A DNA stretch of 64,000 nt from Saliniradius amylolyticus (GTDB lineage Bacteria > Pseudomonadota > Gammaproteobacteria > Enterobacterales > Alteromonadaceae). Each line of letters opens with the position of its first letter. The first letter of the stretch is position 1. Location of the stretch: positions 1,798,001-1,862,000 of the forward strand of contig NZ_CP029347.1 of the NCBI RefSeq assembly GCF_003143555.1. The letters are read 5' to 3'. A model generated the notes under the pieces. That model ran no database searches. It had not been told where the DNA came from and worked only from the letters and a program-made list of their open reading frames with translations. Shown here one piece after another: positions 26,850 through 35,478 of the stretch. Both the position numbers and the translations under genes were made by a program.

Positions 26850-27664
26850 ACAGCTCCACAGCACATTACCGCCCAGCCCGGGTATCCCCATGCCGAAACA
26901 AAAATAAAGCGCCGTGGTACCTGTGCCTGTACCTGCTGGCCGCACTGTTTTCTATCCCGGGCCACAGTGCGACCTTCAGGATAGGCTTAGAGCCTTTTCC
27001 GCCTCTGATCACCGCAGACAGACAAGGCATGACGGTGCGTTTCCTTCAATCCATCGAGCAACGACTACCAGAGCATCATTTTAAAATAATGATCATGCCC
27101 TACAACCGTGCCAAAAAAGAACTTAAGGAAGGACGGCTCGATATGATCGGCCATACTCCTTATCAAAAAGAAACTCAGGACTTCTATGAGTACGCGGAAG
27201 AAATCCATTGGTCCATTGCTGCGCCTTTGGATATCTATTCCATCCAGCGCGATTATTTAGAGCCAGAAGTCTTCAGCAAGCTCAATCATATCGGCACTCC
27301 GCGAGGCAATGAGGACTTTCTGGCCGAGCTGCTGGGACTGAGTCCAAAGCAATTTTTTGCCGCCGGCAATATCGATAACCTGGTGGAAATGATGGGTATA
27401 GGCCGCATTCCAGCGTTTATTTTCGCCCGCGCCCCTACGGTCAGTATGATCCAGAAATTGGATTTGCGAGGTATCTATTATCGCAACCTGGTCACACTGC
27501 ATGCCAGTCTGGCCGTTAGCAAGACTGCGTCTGGTCAACAGCTTCAGGCCCTGATGGAAGAAGCCATCGAGCAAATGGATGTTGAAAAATGGTTCCACCG
27601 CCAATACCACTACAATGACATGGCTGAACAAGGCATTGTACCCGTCAGCATCACTCACCCATAA
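26846..27664 (+). CDS. Periplasmic solute-binding-like protein (SBP_bac_3 type)
   Basis: This is a 272-residue protein with a long charged N-terminus followed by a signal peptide (LCLYLLAALFSIPGHSA, cut near residue 42). The mature part resembles the amino-acid type binding fold: FRIGLEPFPPLITADRQGMT at the start, and MIMPYNRAKKELKEGRLDMI near residue 85, a typical pattern of stand-alone binding proteins found in marine gammaproteobacteria. No ABC permease is nearby, so it may sense rather than transport. Its ATG overlaps the AraC stop (ATGA), with GGAGGAG upstream, so both are made together. Confidence 0.72.
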   Translation: MNSSTAHYRPARVSPCRNKNKAPWYLCLYLLAALFSIPGHSATFRIGLEPFPPLITADRQGMTVRFLQSIEQRLPEHHFKIMIMPYNRAKKELKEGRLDMIGHTPYQKETQDFYEYAEEIHWSIAAPLDIYSIQRDYLEPEVFSKLNHIGTPRGNEDFLAELLGLSPKQFFAAGNIDNLVEMMGIGRIPAFIFARAPTVSMIQKLDLRGIYYRNLVTLHASLAVSKTASGQQLQALMEEAIEQMDVEKWFHRQYHYNDMAEQGIVPVSITHP

Positions 27665-27679
27665 CGATCAGGAGTTCCA

Positions 27680-28234
27680 ATGAGTCGACACTTTGACCAG
27701 GCCGAAGGCCTAAATGAAGAGCGCGATCCGTCCACTCACGGATTCGTGTTTAATCAAACCATGTTACGTATCAAAGATCCCAAGCGTACACTGGATTTTT
27801 ATACCCGGGTGATGGGCATGACACTGGTGAAGCGTCTGGACTTTCCCGACATGCAATTTTCGTTGTACTTTCTGGCGATGCTGGACCCGAGTGAAGCCGA
27901 AGGAATTTCACGCGACAAGGCCGAGCGCATTGAGCAAACCTTTGGTCGGCCAGCCATGTTGGAGCTCACCCATAACTGGGGAGATGAAGATGATGACTCA
28001 GTCAGCTATCACAGCGGTAATTCAGAACCTAAGGGCTTTGGTCACATTGGTTTTCACGTCCCGGATATCGACGATGCCTGCGAACGATTCGAAAAACTTG
28101 GCGTTGAATTCCAGAAAAAACCCGCCGATGGCAAGATGAAAGGCATCGCCTTTATTAAGGATCCCGATGGTTACTGGATTGAGATTTTTACCGCCGGCGA
28201 AATGGCCGGGATGCTTGAACAGCATACCGGTTAA
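27680..28234 (+). CDS. gloA: Lactoylglutathione lyase (glyoxalase I)
   Basis: The enzyme converts the methylglyoxal-glutathione hemithioacetal to S-lactoylglutathione. At 184 residues it is the longer form seen in eukaryotes and Pseudomonas rather than the 135-residue E. coli form. Two beta-alpha-beta repeats are visible: [20 protein letters not shown] and [20 protein letters not shown]. Predicted metal ligands are Gln in NQTML, Glu in LELTHN, His in GHIGF and Glu in WIEIF. AGGAG precedes the ATG by six bases, and 15 bases separate it from the binding-protein gene, so it is probably in the same transcript. The long form usually prefers zinc. Confidence 0.92.
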   Translation: MSRHFDQAEGLNEERDPSTHGFVFNQTMLRIKDPKRTLDFYTRVMGMTLVKRLDFPDMQFSLYFLAMLDPSEAEGISRDKAERIEQTFGRPAMLELTHNWGDEDDDSVSYHSGNSEPKGFGHIGFHVPDIDDACERFEKLGVEFQKKPADGKMKGIAFIKDPDGYWIEIFTAGEMAGMLEQHTG

Positions 28235-28271
28235 AGCTCAGTGAATGGTGGACCTGTGGGGTGATTCGGTA

Positions 28272-29282
28272 TCAGCCCTCAGGCATTCTCAACACCTTCG
28301 ACAGCTGGCTGGCCTGCCAGCCAGCGCGGATTTCCCCTTTTTCCAACTGATGAATCAGCTTCACGATGGCCTGATTTAAGGGTGTGGCTATGCCCAAGCG
28401 TCGTCCCTGCTCCACGACTGCGCCGTTTAAATAATCCACCTCGGTTTGCTTGCCGTTATGAATGTCCCACCACATAGACGTGCGCACCGAGTCATCCATG
28501 GCTAACATTGACTGTGCTAAACGGCTAAACAGCCAGTCCGGTGTTCGCAGCAAGGCAGGCAACCAGGTTGCAGGTAGTGTCGTAAGTTTGGGTAATGGCC
28601 TGCCGCTGGCTTTTACTACCCGCAGCCATTCCTCCATCAGATCGGCAATCACACAACGATAGCCCCTTTGCTGCAACATGGCTTTTACCGGAAGGTCCAC
28701 CAACGCATTGACCGCATTACTTAAATTGAGCTGCAGCTTTGCAGCCAACGTAACGTCTATGTCTTCTGTCAGGCTAATGGGCAACAAAGGAGACTGGAAA
28801 CGCTTAAACACAGACTGACTGATACCACTGCCATCCATTTCCAGAGTCAGTTCGCCTTGCGACCCCCGATGCAGGTGAGCCTGGCTCTGACCGACCACGT
28901 TAAAAGGCACCATAGCTCTGAGCACTTTAATATCGGGATACAAAGAACGGACCGATTGTTCCGCTCCCAAACCATTTTGACAACAATAGATACAGGTGGT
29001 GGACTTTAACGCCGAGGCCAATTGCCGGGCCATGCTGTCGACGGCGTGACACTTTACCGTCACCCAGATGATATCCACCGGCTCCATCTCATCCAAAGTG
29101 ACACACTGAGGCTCTAACCTGGCTTTATGGCCCTGATAATCGCTCAATGTCAGGCCATCATGCCATAAACCGACTTTCTCAGGACGCCCCAAAAACCGGA
29201 CATGAGCTCCCGCAGCTTGTAGCGCGCCACCAATATACCCACCAATCAATCCAGCGCCTGCGACTAAATGGCGTTGCGTCAT
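28272..29282 (-). CDS. panE: 2-dehydropantoate 2-reductase family protein
   Basis: The start at 29282 (336 residues) is chosen because it places the NADP loop VAGAGLIGGYIGGAL at the very N-terminus and has GGAG eight bases upstream; a longer frame from 29396 adds 38 unlike residues. The protein follows the ketopantoate reductase pattern: TVKCHAVDSMA, CCQNGLGAE, the catalytic Lys in TLAAKLQLNLSNAVNAL, and the C-terminal SMWWDIHNGKQTEVDYLNG with its Asp/Glu and Asn. It would reduce 2-dehydropantoate to pantoate in coenzyme A synthesis. Many genomes hold several paralogues, so the specific role is less certain than the family. Confidence 0.8.
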   Translation of the reverse strand: MTQRHLVAGAGLIGGYIGGALQAAGAHVRFLGRPEKVGLWHDGLTLSDYQGHKARLEPQCVTLDEMEPVDIIWVTVKCHAVDSMARQLASALKSTTCIYCCQNGLGAEQSVRSLYPDIKVLRAMVPFNVVGQSQAHLHRGSQGELTLEMDGSGISQSVFKRFQSPLLPISLTEDIDVTLAAKLQLNLSNAVNALVDLPVKAMLQQRGYRCVIADLMEEWLRVVKASGRPLPKLTTLPATWLPALLRTPDWLFSRLAQSMLAMDDSVRTSMWWDIHNGKQTEVDYLNGAVVEQGRRLGIATPLNQAIVKLIHQLEKGEIRAGWQASQLSKVLRMPEG

Positions 29283-29412
29283 GCAAAAGGCTCCATTGTT
29301 GACCATCTGAGTATACACCGTAGTGTGGCTCTGCTTCTTATCTGTCTTCCCAATGCCATTCTCATTCCTCTCATCAGAACAAGATATTAGCCGCATGGGG
29401 TTTTGATGAACA

Positions 29413-29440
29413 ATAAAAAAACGCCGGAGCTACCGGCGTT
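29413..29440 (-). terminator. Rho-independent terminator of fadE
   Basis: On the minus strand, AACGCCGG / CCGGCGTT with a five-base loop is followed by seven T residues, 24 bases after the fadE stop. A strong, classic terminator. Confidence 0.92.
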
Positions 29441-29463
29441 CTTACTGGCATCAAACGTGAGTC

Positions 29464-31797
29464 TTAAGCAGCCTTACTGCGCTTCTTGGTAGCTTGCAGC
29501 CCCAGCTTTTCAATCTCACCCGGTGCGTAGTTATCCACTGCCACCGCCACCTGACGCAGTTGCTCCGCCCGGCGCAGCTGCTCGGCTTCAGACTCAGTGA
29601 TGACAGACTTCTCAAGCGCCGCATTAACCATGTCCTCGAAAGGCAGCTTGCGGGCAATCTGCTTGTCCTTCTGAGCCTTGAGGATCTTCTTCTCAATCGG
29701 TGCGTTTTCGTGCATGGCGATAAACGCATTCTCGACAATGGCTACAGGATCGTCTGCTTCTTCACCGATATGACAAAGGTGAGTTAAGCGATCGCGCATC
29801 ACACCCGGCTCCATCAACTGACGGCTGACCTTCTGAGTGATGGCATCGGCCGGCATCTCATAACCAATACCCCAAGGGAATACGGTACGTTTCATTACCA
29901 CCGCCACAAAACGATTGGGGAAGTTCTGGAAGAAACCATCGAAGGCCACACCAATCTTATACAGGCAGCGTTGCACCGAGTAATGAACGAAAGGTAAGTC
30001 CGCTGCCTGACGACCGTCTTCTTCGTAACGGCGCAGCACTGCAGAGGCGATATACAACTGACTGAGTACGTCTCCAAGGCGTGCCGAAATCATTTCCTTA
30101 CGCTTAAGGTCGCCCCCCAGCATCAGCATGGAGAAGTCAGAGCATAACGCCAAGCCTTTGGACATGCGAGATAACTGTTTGTAGTAATCCGCCGTTTCAC
30201 CCGACATCGCCGAGGCTTTGAAGTGGCCACCGGTAAGGCCGTGGAACAAGGCGTTAAAGAAGTTCCCCGCCGCATAGCTTACATGCTTGATGAGTAATCC
30301 ATCAAAATCCTTCAAGCCCTGCTCAAAGTCCGGGTTCGCCGCCGCTTCCATCTCGCTGAATACGTAAGGGTGACAACGGGTTGCCCCCTGACCGAAGATC
30401 ATCAGGTTACGAGTCAGAATGTTGGCCCCTTCCACGGTGATAGCCACGGGTGTACCAAAATACTGATGCCCCAGGTAATTCTTCGGTCCCATTTGCACAC
30501 CTTTACCGGCGTGAATATCCATGGCGTCGTTGATGATCTCACGAGACATCTCGGTCATGTGATACTTGGCGATAGCAGTCACCACCGACGGGCTTTCACC
30601 CGAGTCAATCGCTCCTGCCGTCATTTTGCGCATCGCTTCCAGCGTATAGGTAGAACCACCGATACGTCCCATGGCTTCTTCGATACCCTCGAACTTACCA
30701 ATGGATAAGCCAAATTGTTTACGCACCGCTGCGTAGGCCCCAGTAGTACGGCTGCAAAGGTGAGCATTAGCGGTAGCCAGCGCCGGCAACGAGATACCCC
30801 GCCCCGCCGACAGACATTCCACCAGCATACGCCAGCCGCGCCCCGCATAGTCCGGGCCACCGATGATCCAATCCAGCGGAATAAACACATCTTTACCGCG
30901 AGTGGTGCCGTTCATAAAGGCCATATTCACCGGGTAGTGACGCTCACCGGTCTCAACGCCCTCATGGTCGGTCGGAATTAACGCACAGGTAATACCCAGA
31001 TCCTGTTTGTCACCGAGCAGACCATCGGGGTCATACATCTTAAATGCCAGTCCCAACACAGTGGCAACGGGGGCCAGGGTGATGTAGCGCTTTTCGAAGT
31101 TGAGGCGCAGCCCCAGTACTTCTTCCCCCTCATGCATACCTTTACAAACCACGCCCGTATCGGGTATCGCTCCGGCATCAGAGCCCGCGTCTGGTCCCGT
31201 TAGGGCAAAACAGGGAATGTCGGTACCGTCCGCCAAACGCGGTAACCAGTAGTCTTTTTGTTCCTGAGTTCCATAGTGATTCAACAATTCACCCGGGCCC
31301 AGAGAGTTTGGCACCATTACCGTTACCGCAGCACTCAGTGAGCGGGTAGAAATGCGCGATACGATGGTAGAGTTAGCAATGGCAGAAAATTCGCGACCAC
31401 CGTATGCCTTGGGAATAATCATGGCAAAGAAGCCCTCTTTGCGCAGGTACTCCCACACCTCTTTGGGCAGATCCTTGTGCTCGTGAACGATCTTATAGTC
31501 GTCCAGCATCGACAACAGGGTTTCCACCTGGTTATCCATAAAGTCCTGCTCTTCCTGGCTGAGTTCCGCCTTGGGGTAATTATGCAGCTTTTGCCAGTCC
31601 GGGTTCCCCTTGAACAGGTCGCCTTCCCACCAAACAGAACCGGCCTCCATTGCCTCCCTTTCGGTGGAGGACATCGGTGGCAGTATCTTTTTGAAGATCT
31701 GAAACACAGGCTTAGAGATTAGGTTACGACGGATATCCGCCACCCCCAACACGATGCCCAATGCGATTAACAGAATAATTAACGTGGTCATAGTCAT
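29464..31797 (-). CDS. fadE: Acyl-CoA dehydrogenase, FadE type
   Basis: This 777-residue protein makes the first oxidation of fatty-acid beta-oxidation (acyl-CoA to trans-2-enoyl-CoA, FAD-linked). It is the long FadE class (E. coli FadE 814), not the 380-residue class. An N-terminal hydrophobic helix (about 3-20) suggests membrane attachment. The acyl-CoA dehydrogenase core follows with FALTGPDAGSDAGAIPDTG near residue 200 and the C-terminal FadE-specific domain beyond residue 500. It lies six bases after the psrA-like gene, whose stop overlaps the fadE ribosome site (AAGGGG), so the two form an operon. The C-terminus is basic (QATKKRSKAA). Confidence 0.95.
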   Translation of the reverse strand: MTMTTLIILLIALGIVLGVADIRRNLISKPVFQIFKKILPPMSSTEREAMEAGSVWWEGDLFKGNPDWQKLHNYPKAELSQEEQDFMDNQVETLLSMLDDYKIVHEHKDLPKEVWEYLRKEGFFAMIIPKAYGGREFSAIANSTIVSRISTRSLSAAVTVMVPNSLGPGELLNHYGTQEQKDYWLPRLADGTDIPCFALTGPDAGSDAGAIPDTGVVCKGMHEGEEVLGLRLNFEKRYITLAPVATVLGLAFKMYDPDGLLGDKQDLGITCALIPTDHEGVETGERHYPVNMAFMNGTTRGKDVFIPLDWIIGGPDYAGRGWRMLVECLSAGRGISLPALATANAHLCSRTTGAYAAVRKQFGLSIGKFEGIEEAMGRIGGSTYTLEAMRKMTAGAIDSGESPSVVTAIAKYHMTEMSREIINDAMDIHAGKGVQMGPKNYLGHQYFGTPVAITVEGANILTRNLMIFGQGATRCHPYVFSEMEAAANPDFEQGLKDFDGLLIKHVSYAAGNFFNALFHGLTGGHFKASAMSGETADYYKQLSRMSKGLALCSDFSMLMLGGDLKRKEMISARLGDVLSQLYIASAVLRRYEEDGRQAADLPFVHYSVQRCLYKIGVAFDGFFQNFPNRFVAVVMKRTVFPWGIGYEMPADAITQKVSRQLMEPGVMRDRLTHLCHIGEEADDPVAIVENAFIAMHENAPIEKKILKAQKDKQIARKLPFEDMVNAALEKSVITESEAEQLRRAEQLRQVAVAVDNYAPGEIEKLGLQATKKRSKAA

Positions 31798-31803
31798 TGC
31801 CCC

Positions 31804-32472
31804 TTAAGCAATATCAAGTACAGATGATTCGGTGTTGGCGGCCGCCATTTGGGGCGCGCCAACACCAGAAGAAATGTAAGGCACCAGCAGTTGGATAATA
31901 TCTTCCACTCGTACCCGCTGATGGTAGTCTGCCTCGGCAATATCACCGAGCGCCTTGCTGGACGCCATGGTGAAAACGAAGGTGCCAAAAGCAAAATGCA
32001 ACCGCCAGAAAATTTGCGCCGGCGACAATTCAGGTACCGCCAGATGCACCGCATGTACCAGGGTTTTTAAAGAATCGCCGTAATGGTGCGTGATAAACTT
32101 ACGCAGATGCCCCTGAGACTCGGAATAGCCACGCCCCAACAAACGCACAAAGATGGCCGTTCCCCCCGGACGTACCTGATTCAGCGATAGCAGCGGCTGC
32201 ACCAAGCTGGCAAAAACCGACTCAACACTTGGCTTCGACTGACGATGCAACAGATCATCCAGCTGCTGCTGAATAGCCGGCATGGCCTTAGCCAGGTAGC
32301 GTTGCAGCACTGCCTGGATAAGCTGCTTTTTAGAGCCAAAATGATAGTTCACCGAGGCCAGGTTCACTCCTGCGTGACTGGTAATTGCTCGCAACGAGGT
32401 ATCACCAAAGCCATGCTCTGAAAACAACACTTCCGCCGCGTTTAGAATTTGAGATTTGGTATCCGAACTCAT
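31804..32472 (-). CDS. psrA: TetR-family fatty-acid-responsive regulator (PsrA)
   Basis: This is a 222-residue repressor from ATG 32472. The N-terminal TetR helix-turn-helix (residues about 8-52: ILNAAEVLFSEHGFGDTSLR, then AGVNLASVNYHFGSKKQLIQ) is almost the PsrA pattern known from Pseudomonas and Shewanella, where long-chain fatty acids release the protein. The C-terminal ligand domain is helical. It is co-transcribed with fadE. A palindrome matching the published PsrA box overlaps its own promoter, which suggests self-repression and fadE control together. A TTG two codons upstream is a less likely start. Confidence 0.85.
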   Translation of the reverse strand: MSSDTKSQILNAAEVLFSEHGFGDTSLRAITSHAGVNLASVNYHFGSKKQLIQAVLQRYLAKAMPAIQQQLDDLLHRQSKPSVESVFASLVQPLLSLNQVRPGGTAIFVRLLGRGYSESQGHLRKFITHHYGDSLKTLVHAVHLAVPELSPAQIFWRLHFAFGTFVFTMASSKALGDIAEADYHQRVRVEDIIQLLVPYISSGVGAPQMAAANTESSVLDIA

Positions 32473-32486
32473 TATCAAACAACCGA

Positions 32487-32532
32487 TTCAAACAACAGTT
32501 TTAAATTTATGTTTAAGACGGAAAAAATGCAA
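32487..32532 (-). promoter_or_regulatory. psrA promoter with overlapping PsrA-type operator
   Basis: On the minus strand a -35 TTGCAT (32532-32527) and -10 TAAATT (32509-32504) are separated by 17 bases. The near-palindrome TTCAAACAACAGTTTTAA (plus strand, 32487-32504) starts at the -10 and covers the expected transcription start. It contains CAAAC-N4-GTTT, which fits the PsrA consensus (G/C)AAAC-N2-4-GTTT(G/C) except for its last base. Confidence 0.65.
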
Positions 32533-32692
32533 GCGAAAAAGTGCGTTCAGTTAAAAACTGGTCAGAGCAGCCTGCAAGCGCGACAGTACAAGGACTTCAG
32601 CCTGAGAGAGGCAAAATTATCTGTTGTAATGGAAACCAATGTTCAAAATCGCAGTCCATTTACTTAGTAGCATGATATTTCCCTCTCCCTGG

Positions 32693-32730
32693 GCCCGGTT
32701 TCAACCTCGTTTGGAAACGGGCTTTTTTTT
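32693..32730 (+). terminator. Orphan rho-independent terminator (possible small RNA end)
   Basis: GCCCG-G-TTTC pairs with GAAA-CGGGC around an 11-base loop and is followed by eight T residues. No plus-strand gene lies upstream, since the nearest gene, psrA, runs away on the other strand. It may end a small RNA beginning between about 32540 and 32660, although I found no convincing promoter. The stretch 32533-32820 otherwise shows nothing I can support. Confidence 0.65.
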
Positions 32731-32820
32731 GTTCATCGCCTTGAGCCGCCACAACTGCCAATTCCTGCTCGCCCTGATATACTCAACCGGGAAAGCATCT
32801 AGCGACCAGGCCGAAAGGTT

Positions 32821-33085
32821 ATACCAATCCGTATAAAGGTTTAATCACTCAGCAAGAGCTAAAAGGTGCTCTGACAAGGCAGGTCACCGAAGGTTTAGTG
32901 GGGCTAAATCGAGGGGGCCTAACACAGTCAGAGGGCCTTTTAGCCTTGCCCACAGGGAGCGGCCAGAAGACCTTATCTCTGTGTTGGCGCTTTTTGACAT
33001 AGCACCACTATGCCTGCAAAGCACCGCCTTGATCTAAGACCTTCTGACCCGCTCTGAGAGGTTAAACCTTTATACGGATTGGTAT
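32821..33085. repeat. MITE-like element with 24-base perfect terminal inverted repeats
   Basis: The 24 bases at 32821-32844 are the exact reverse complement of 33062-33085; both begin with ATACCAATCCGTATAAAGG when read inward. Similarity between the ends continues imperfectly for about another 20 bases (CTCAG, AAGGT, AAGGC blocks in matching order). The 265-base body has no gene. A 19-base copy of the end occurs at 44171-44189. No clear target-site duplication is visible at the flanks. The element lies between the orphan terminator and the M2 peptidase gene, 32 bases before its start, so it may carry or disturb that promoter. Confidence 0.8.
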
Positions 33086-33117
33086 TCACATAACAATAAA
33101 CGCGATAAGGGAAACCT

Positions 33118-34956
33118 ATGTTAAAACAAAAACTCACCTTGCCCGCCCTGATGGTGGGAGCGGTATTGGGCATCAGCGGTTGTCAGCAGGAGTCCGCCGC
33201 CACTCAGGATACTCAGGCAAAAACCAAAGCATTAACGTCAGCCGACGCCAAACAGTTTCTTAAAGACGCTCAAACCGAGCTGGAAAAGCTACAGCTCCCG
33301 GCCGCTCAGGCTGCCTGGGCCTATGCCACCTATATTAATCGAGACACGGCTGCCGTTTCTGCCTATTTAAGCGAAAAGCTGTCGGTGCGTACTTCCGAGT
33401 TGGCCAAAGCAGCAGCCAAATTTAACGACGTTGAAGTGGACGCCGGTACTCGTCGTCAACTGAACCTGCTGAAAAATTCCTTTGTCCTGGCCCCACCCGC
33501 CGATCCAGCTAAATCCGAACGCCTGTCAAAAATCAGTTCGGAACTGGATGGCATGTACGGTAAAGGAAAGTATTGCCCGTCTGAAGATGTGTGCTGGAGC
33601 CTGGGAGAAATGACCAGCCAAATGGCCAGCGTGCGCGATCATGAAAAGTTGCTGGACATCTGGCAAGGCTGGCGGGAAGTAGCACCACCGATGAAGCCTC
33701 TGTACGAAGAAATGGTCACTTTGGCTAATGAAGGAGCCATGGATCTGGGCTTTGCCGATACCAGCGACTTGTGGCGAGGCAAGTATGATATGCCCGCCGA
33801 TGACTTTGCCGCCGAGTTGGATCGCAACTGGAATCAGGTTAAACCTCTCTACGAAGCACTGCATTGCCATGTGCGCGCCGAGCTCGGTGAACATTATGGT
33901 ACCGATGTAGTGCCTCAGGATGAGCCCATCCCAGCGCACCTGTTAGGTAATATGTGGGCCCAGACCTGGGGCAATATCTATGAACTGGTAAAGCCTGAGC
34001 AGGAAATGCAGGTAGCTGATGTGACGCAGGCATTAGAAGAACAAGGCTATGACGAAATCAAGATGGTCAAACAAGCCGAGAGCTTCTTCTCATCTCTGGG
34101 TTTTGAGCCGTTACCGGAGACCTTCTGGGAGCGCTCGCAGTTTAGTAAACCCCGCGACCGGGATGTTATCTGCCACGCCTCGGCCTGGAACCTGGATGAC
34201 AAAGACGATCTGCGCATCAAGATGTGCATTAAAAAAACCGGTGAAGAGTTTAATGTGATTCACCACGAACTGGGCCACAACTACTACCAGCGTGCCTACA
34301 ATCAGCAGCCGCTGCTGTATCGTGGCTCTGCTAACGACGGCTTTCACGAAGCCATCGGCGATACTATCGCATTGTCGATCACGCCGAAGTACCTGAAACA
34401 GATTGGTCTTATCGATGACATTCCCGACGCTTCCAACGACATCGGCATGTTATTGCAGGTAGCGTTGGATAAAATCGCCTTCTTACCCTTTGGTCTGATG
34501 GTCGATCAGTGGCGCTGGAAAGTGTTCTCCGGTGAAGTAAGCCCAGAGCAATACAACCAGGCCTGGTGGGAGCTGCGCGAGAAGTACCAGGGCGTTCAAG
34601 CTCCGGTGGAGCGTGATGCCGATGCCTTTGACCCTGGTGCCAAGTACCATGTGCCCGGCAATACTCCTTACACACGCTACTTCCTGGCGCACATTCTGCA
34701 GTTCCAGTTCCACAAGGCACTGTGTGAAATCGCCGGTGATCAGGGTCCGATTCACCGCTGCTCTATCTATGGCAGTGAAAAGGCCGGAAAAGCACTCAAC
34801 GACATGCTGGAAATGGGCATGAGCAAACCCTGGCAGGATGCGCTGGAAACCATGACTGGCAGCCGCCAGATGGACGCCTCCACAATTGCCGAGTACTTTG
34901 CTCCGTTAAAAGATTGGCTGGATGAGCAAAACCAGGGCCGCCAGTGCGGCTGGTAA
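33118..34956 (+). CDS. M2-family peptidyl-dipeptidase lipoprotein (ACE homologue)
   Basis: This 612-residue zinc carboxydipeptidase resembles angiotensin-converting enzyme. It has a lipoprotein signal (LMVGAVLGISGC, lipidated Cys22). The zinc site is complete: HHELGH gives His383, Glu384 (catalytic) and His387, and the third ligand Glu411 lies in FHEAIGD 24 residues later, as in M2 enzymes. The length suits a single-domain bacterial ACE. It probably sits in the envelope and removes dipeptides from peptide C-termini for nutrition. GGGAAA lies about six bases before the ATG, and a strong terminator follows, so it is monocistronic. Confidence 0.93.
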   Translation: MLKQKLTLPALMVGAVLGISGCQQESAATQDTQAKTKALTSADAKQFLKDAQTELEKLQLPAAQAAWAYATYINRDTAAVSAYLSEKLSVRTSELAKAAAKFNDVEVDAGTRRQLNLLKNSFVLAPPADPAKSERLSKISSELDGMYGKGKYCPSEDVCWSLGEMTSQMASVRDHEKLLDIWQGWREVAPPMKPLYEEMVTLANEGAMDLGFADTSDLWRGKYDMPADDFAAELDRNWNQVKPLYEALHCHVRAELGEHYGTDVVPQDEPIPAHLLGNMWAQTWGNIYELVKPEQEMQVADVTQALEEQGYDEIKMVKQAESFFSSLGFEPLPETFWERSQFSKPRDRDVICHASAWNLDDKDDLRIKMCIKKTGEEFNVIHHELGHNYYQRAYNQQPLLYRGSANDGFHEAIGDTIALSITPKYLKQIGLIDDIPDASNDIGMLLQVALDKIAFLPFGLMVDQWRWKVFSGEVSPEQYNQAWWELREKYQGVQAPVERDADAFDPGAKYHVPGNTPYTRYFLAHILQFQFHKALCEIAGDQGPIHRCSIYGSEKAGKALNDMLEMGMSKPWQDALETMTGSRQMDASTIAEYFAPLKDWLDEQNQGRQCGW

Positions 34957-34999
34957 ACCCCTTCCCTGGTCAGAGCAAGGACGCGTTTTAGACCACGCT

Positions 35000-35030
35000 A
35001 AAAAACCCTGAGCCAGGCTCAGGGTTTTTT
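35000..35030. terminator. Bidirectional terminator
   Basis: AAAAAACCCTGAGCC and GGCTCAGGGTTTTTT flank a single base, giving a long stem with A and T tracts on both sides. It ends the M2 peptidase gene on the plus strand and the small coiled-coil gene on the minus strand. Confidence 0.93.
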
Positions 35031-35049
35031 AGTTTGAATTTGTCGACGT

Positions 35050-35286
35050 TTAATGTAACCACTGCCAGATGGTGCCCCAAAAGCCATCGTGATTTTCCTG
35101 CTCTTTCAACCGTTCCCGTTCTCGTTGTCGGCGCTGACGGGCCAGTCGCTGTTGGCGGCGCTCCTCCGCCTGATTAGCTTTCTCGGCAAAACCGGCGCGC
35201 TGCTCCGCATCCATCTCCTGCATAAAACCTTTAACTTGGGTCTTGGGTTTTCTGGCTGCCATATTGGATTTGGGCGTGCTACACAT
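35050..35286 (-). CDS. Small hypothetical protein, Arg/Gln/Glu-rich coiled coil
   Basis: This is a 78-residue protein I do not recognise. Residues about 25-65 form a highly charged helix (RRQQRLARQRRQRERERLKE), and the C-terminus is aromatic (DGFWGTIWQWLH), perhaps an amphipathic anchor. An AGGAGG site lies six bases before the ATG and the gene ends at a shared strong terminator, so it is likely real and expressed. The basic helix could bind nucleic acid or a membrane surface, but this is only inference from composition. Confidence 0.65.
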   Translation of the reverse strand: MCSTPKSNMAARKPKTQVKGFMQEMDAEQRAGFAEKANQAEERRQQRLARQRRQRERERLKEQENHDGFWGTIWQWLH

Positions 35287-35478
35287 AAAAACCTCCTCAA
35301 TGGTTCAACTATAAGTATAGACGCCCTAAGCCGATGGTGAACTTCACTGCCCATCGAGATCGAGAACACAAGTCGAGTAATGGAATGGTGTTTCAGATCA
35401 AACCCGACGCTGCTGACACTTTTTTGCAACAGGGATTGGAGTAAACTGTAGCGGCCACTGATTCAAGGGAGAAGCAAA

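Noticed and set aside
32449-32667. Plus-strand open frame of 72 codons upstream of the orphan terminator
   Set aside because: It overlaps the psrA start on the other strand, has no ribosome site and low-complexity lysine-rich start; a small RNA is more plausible.
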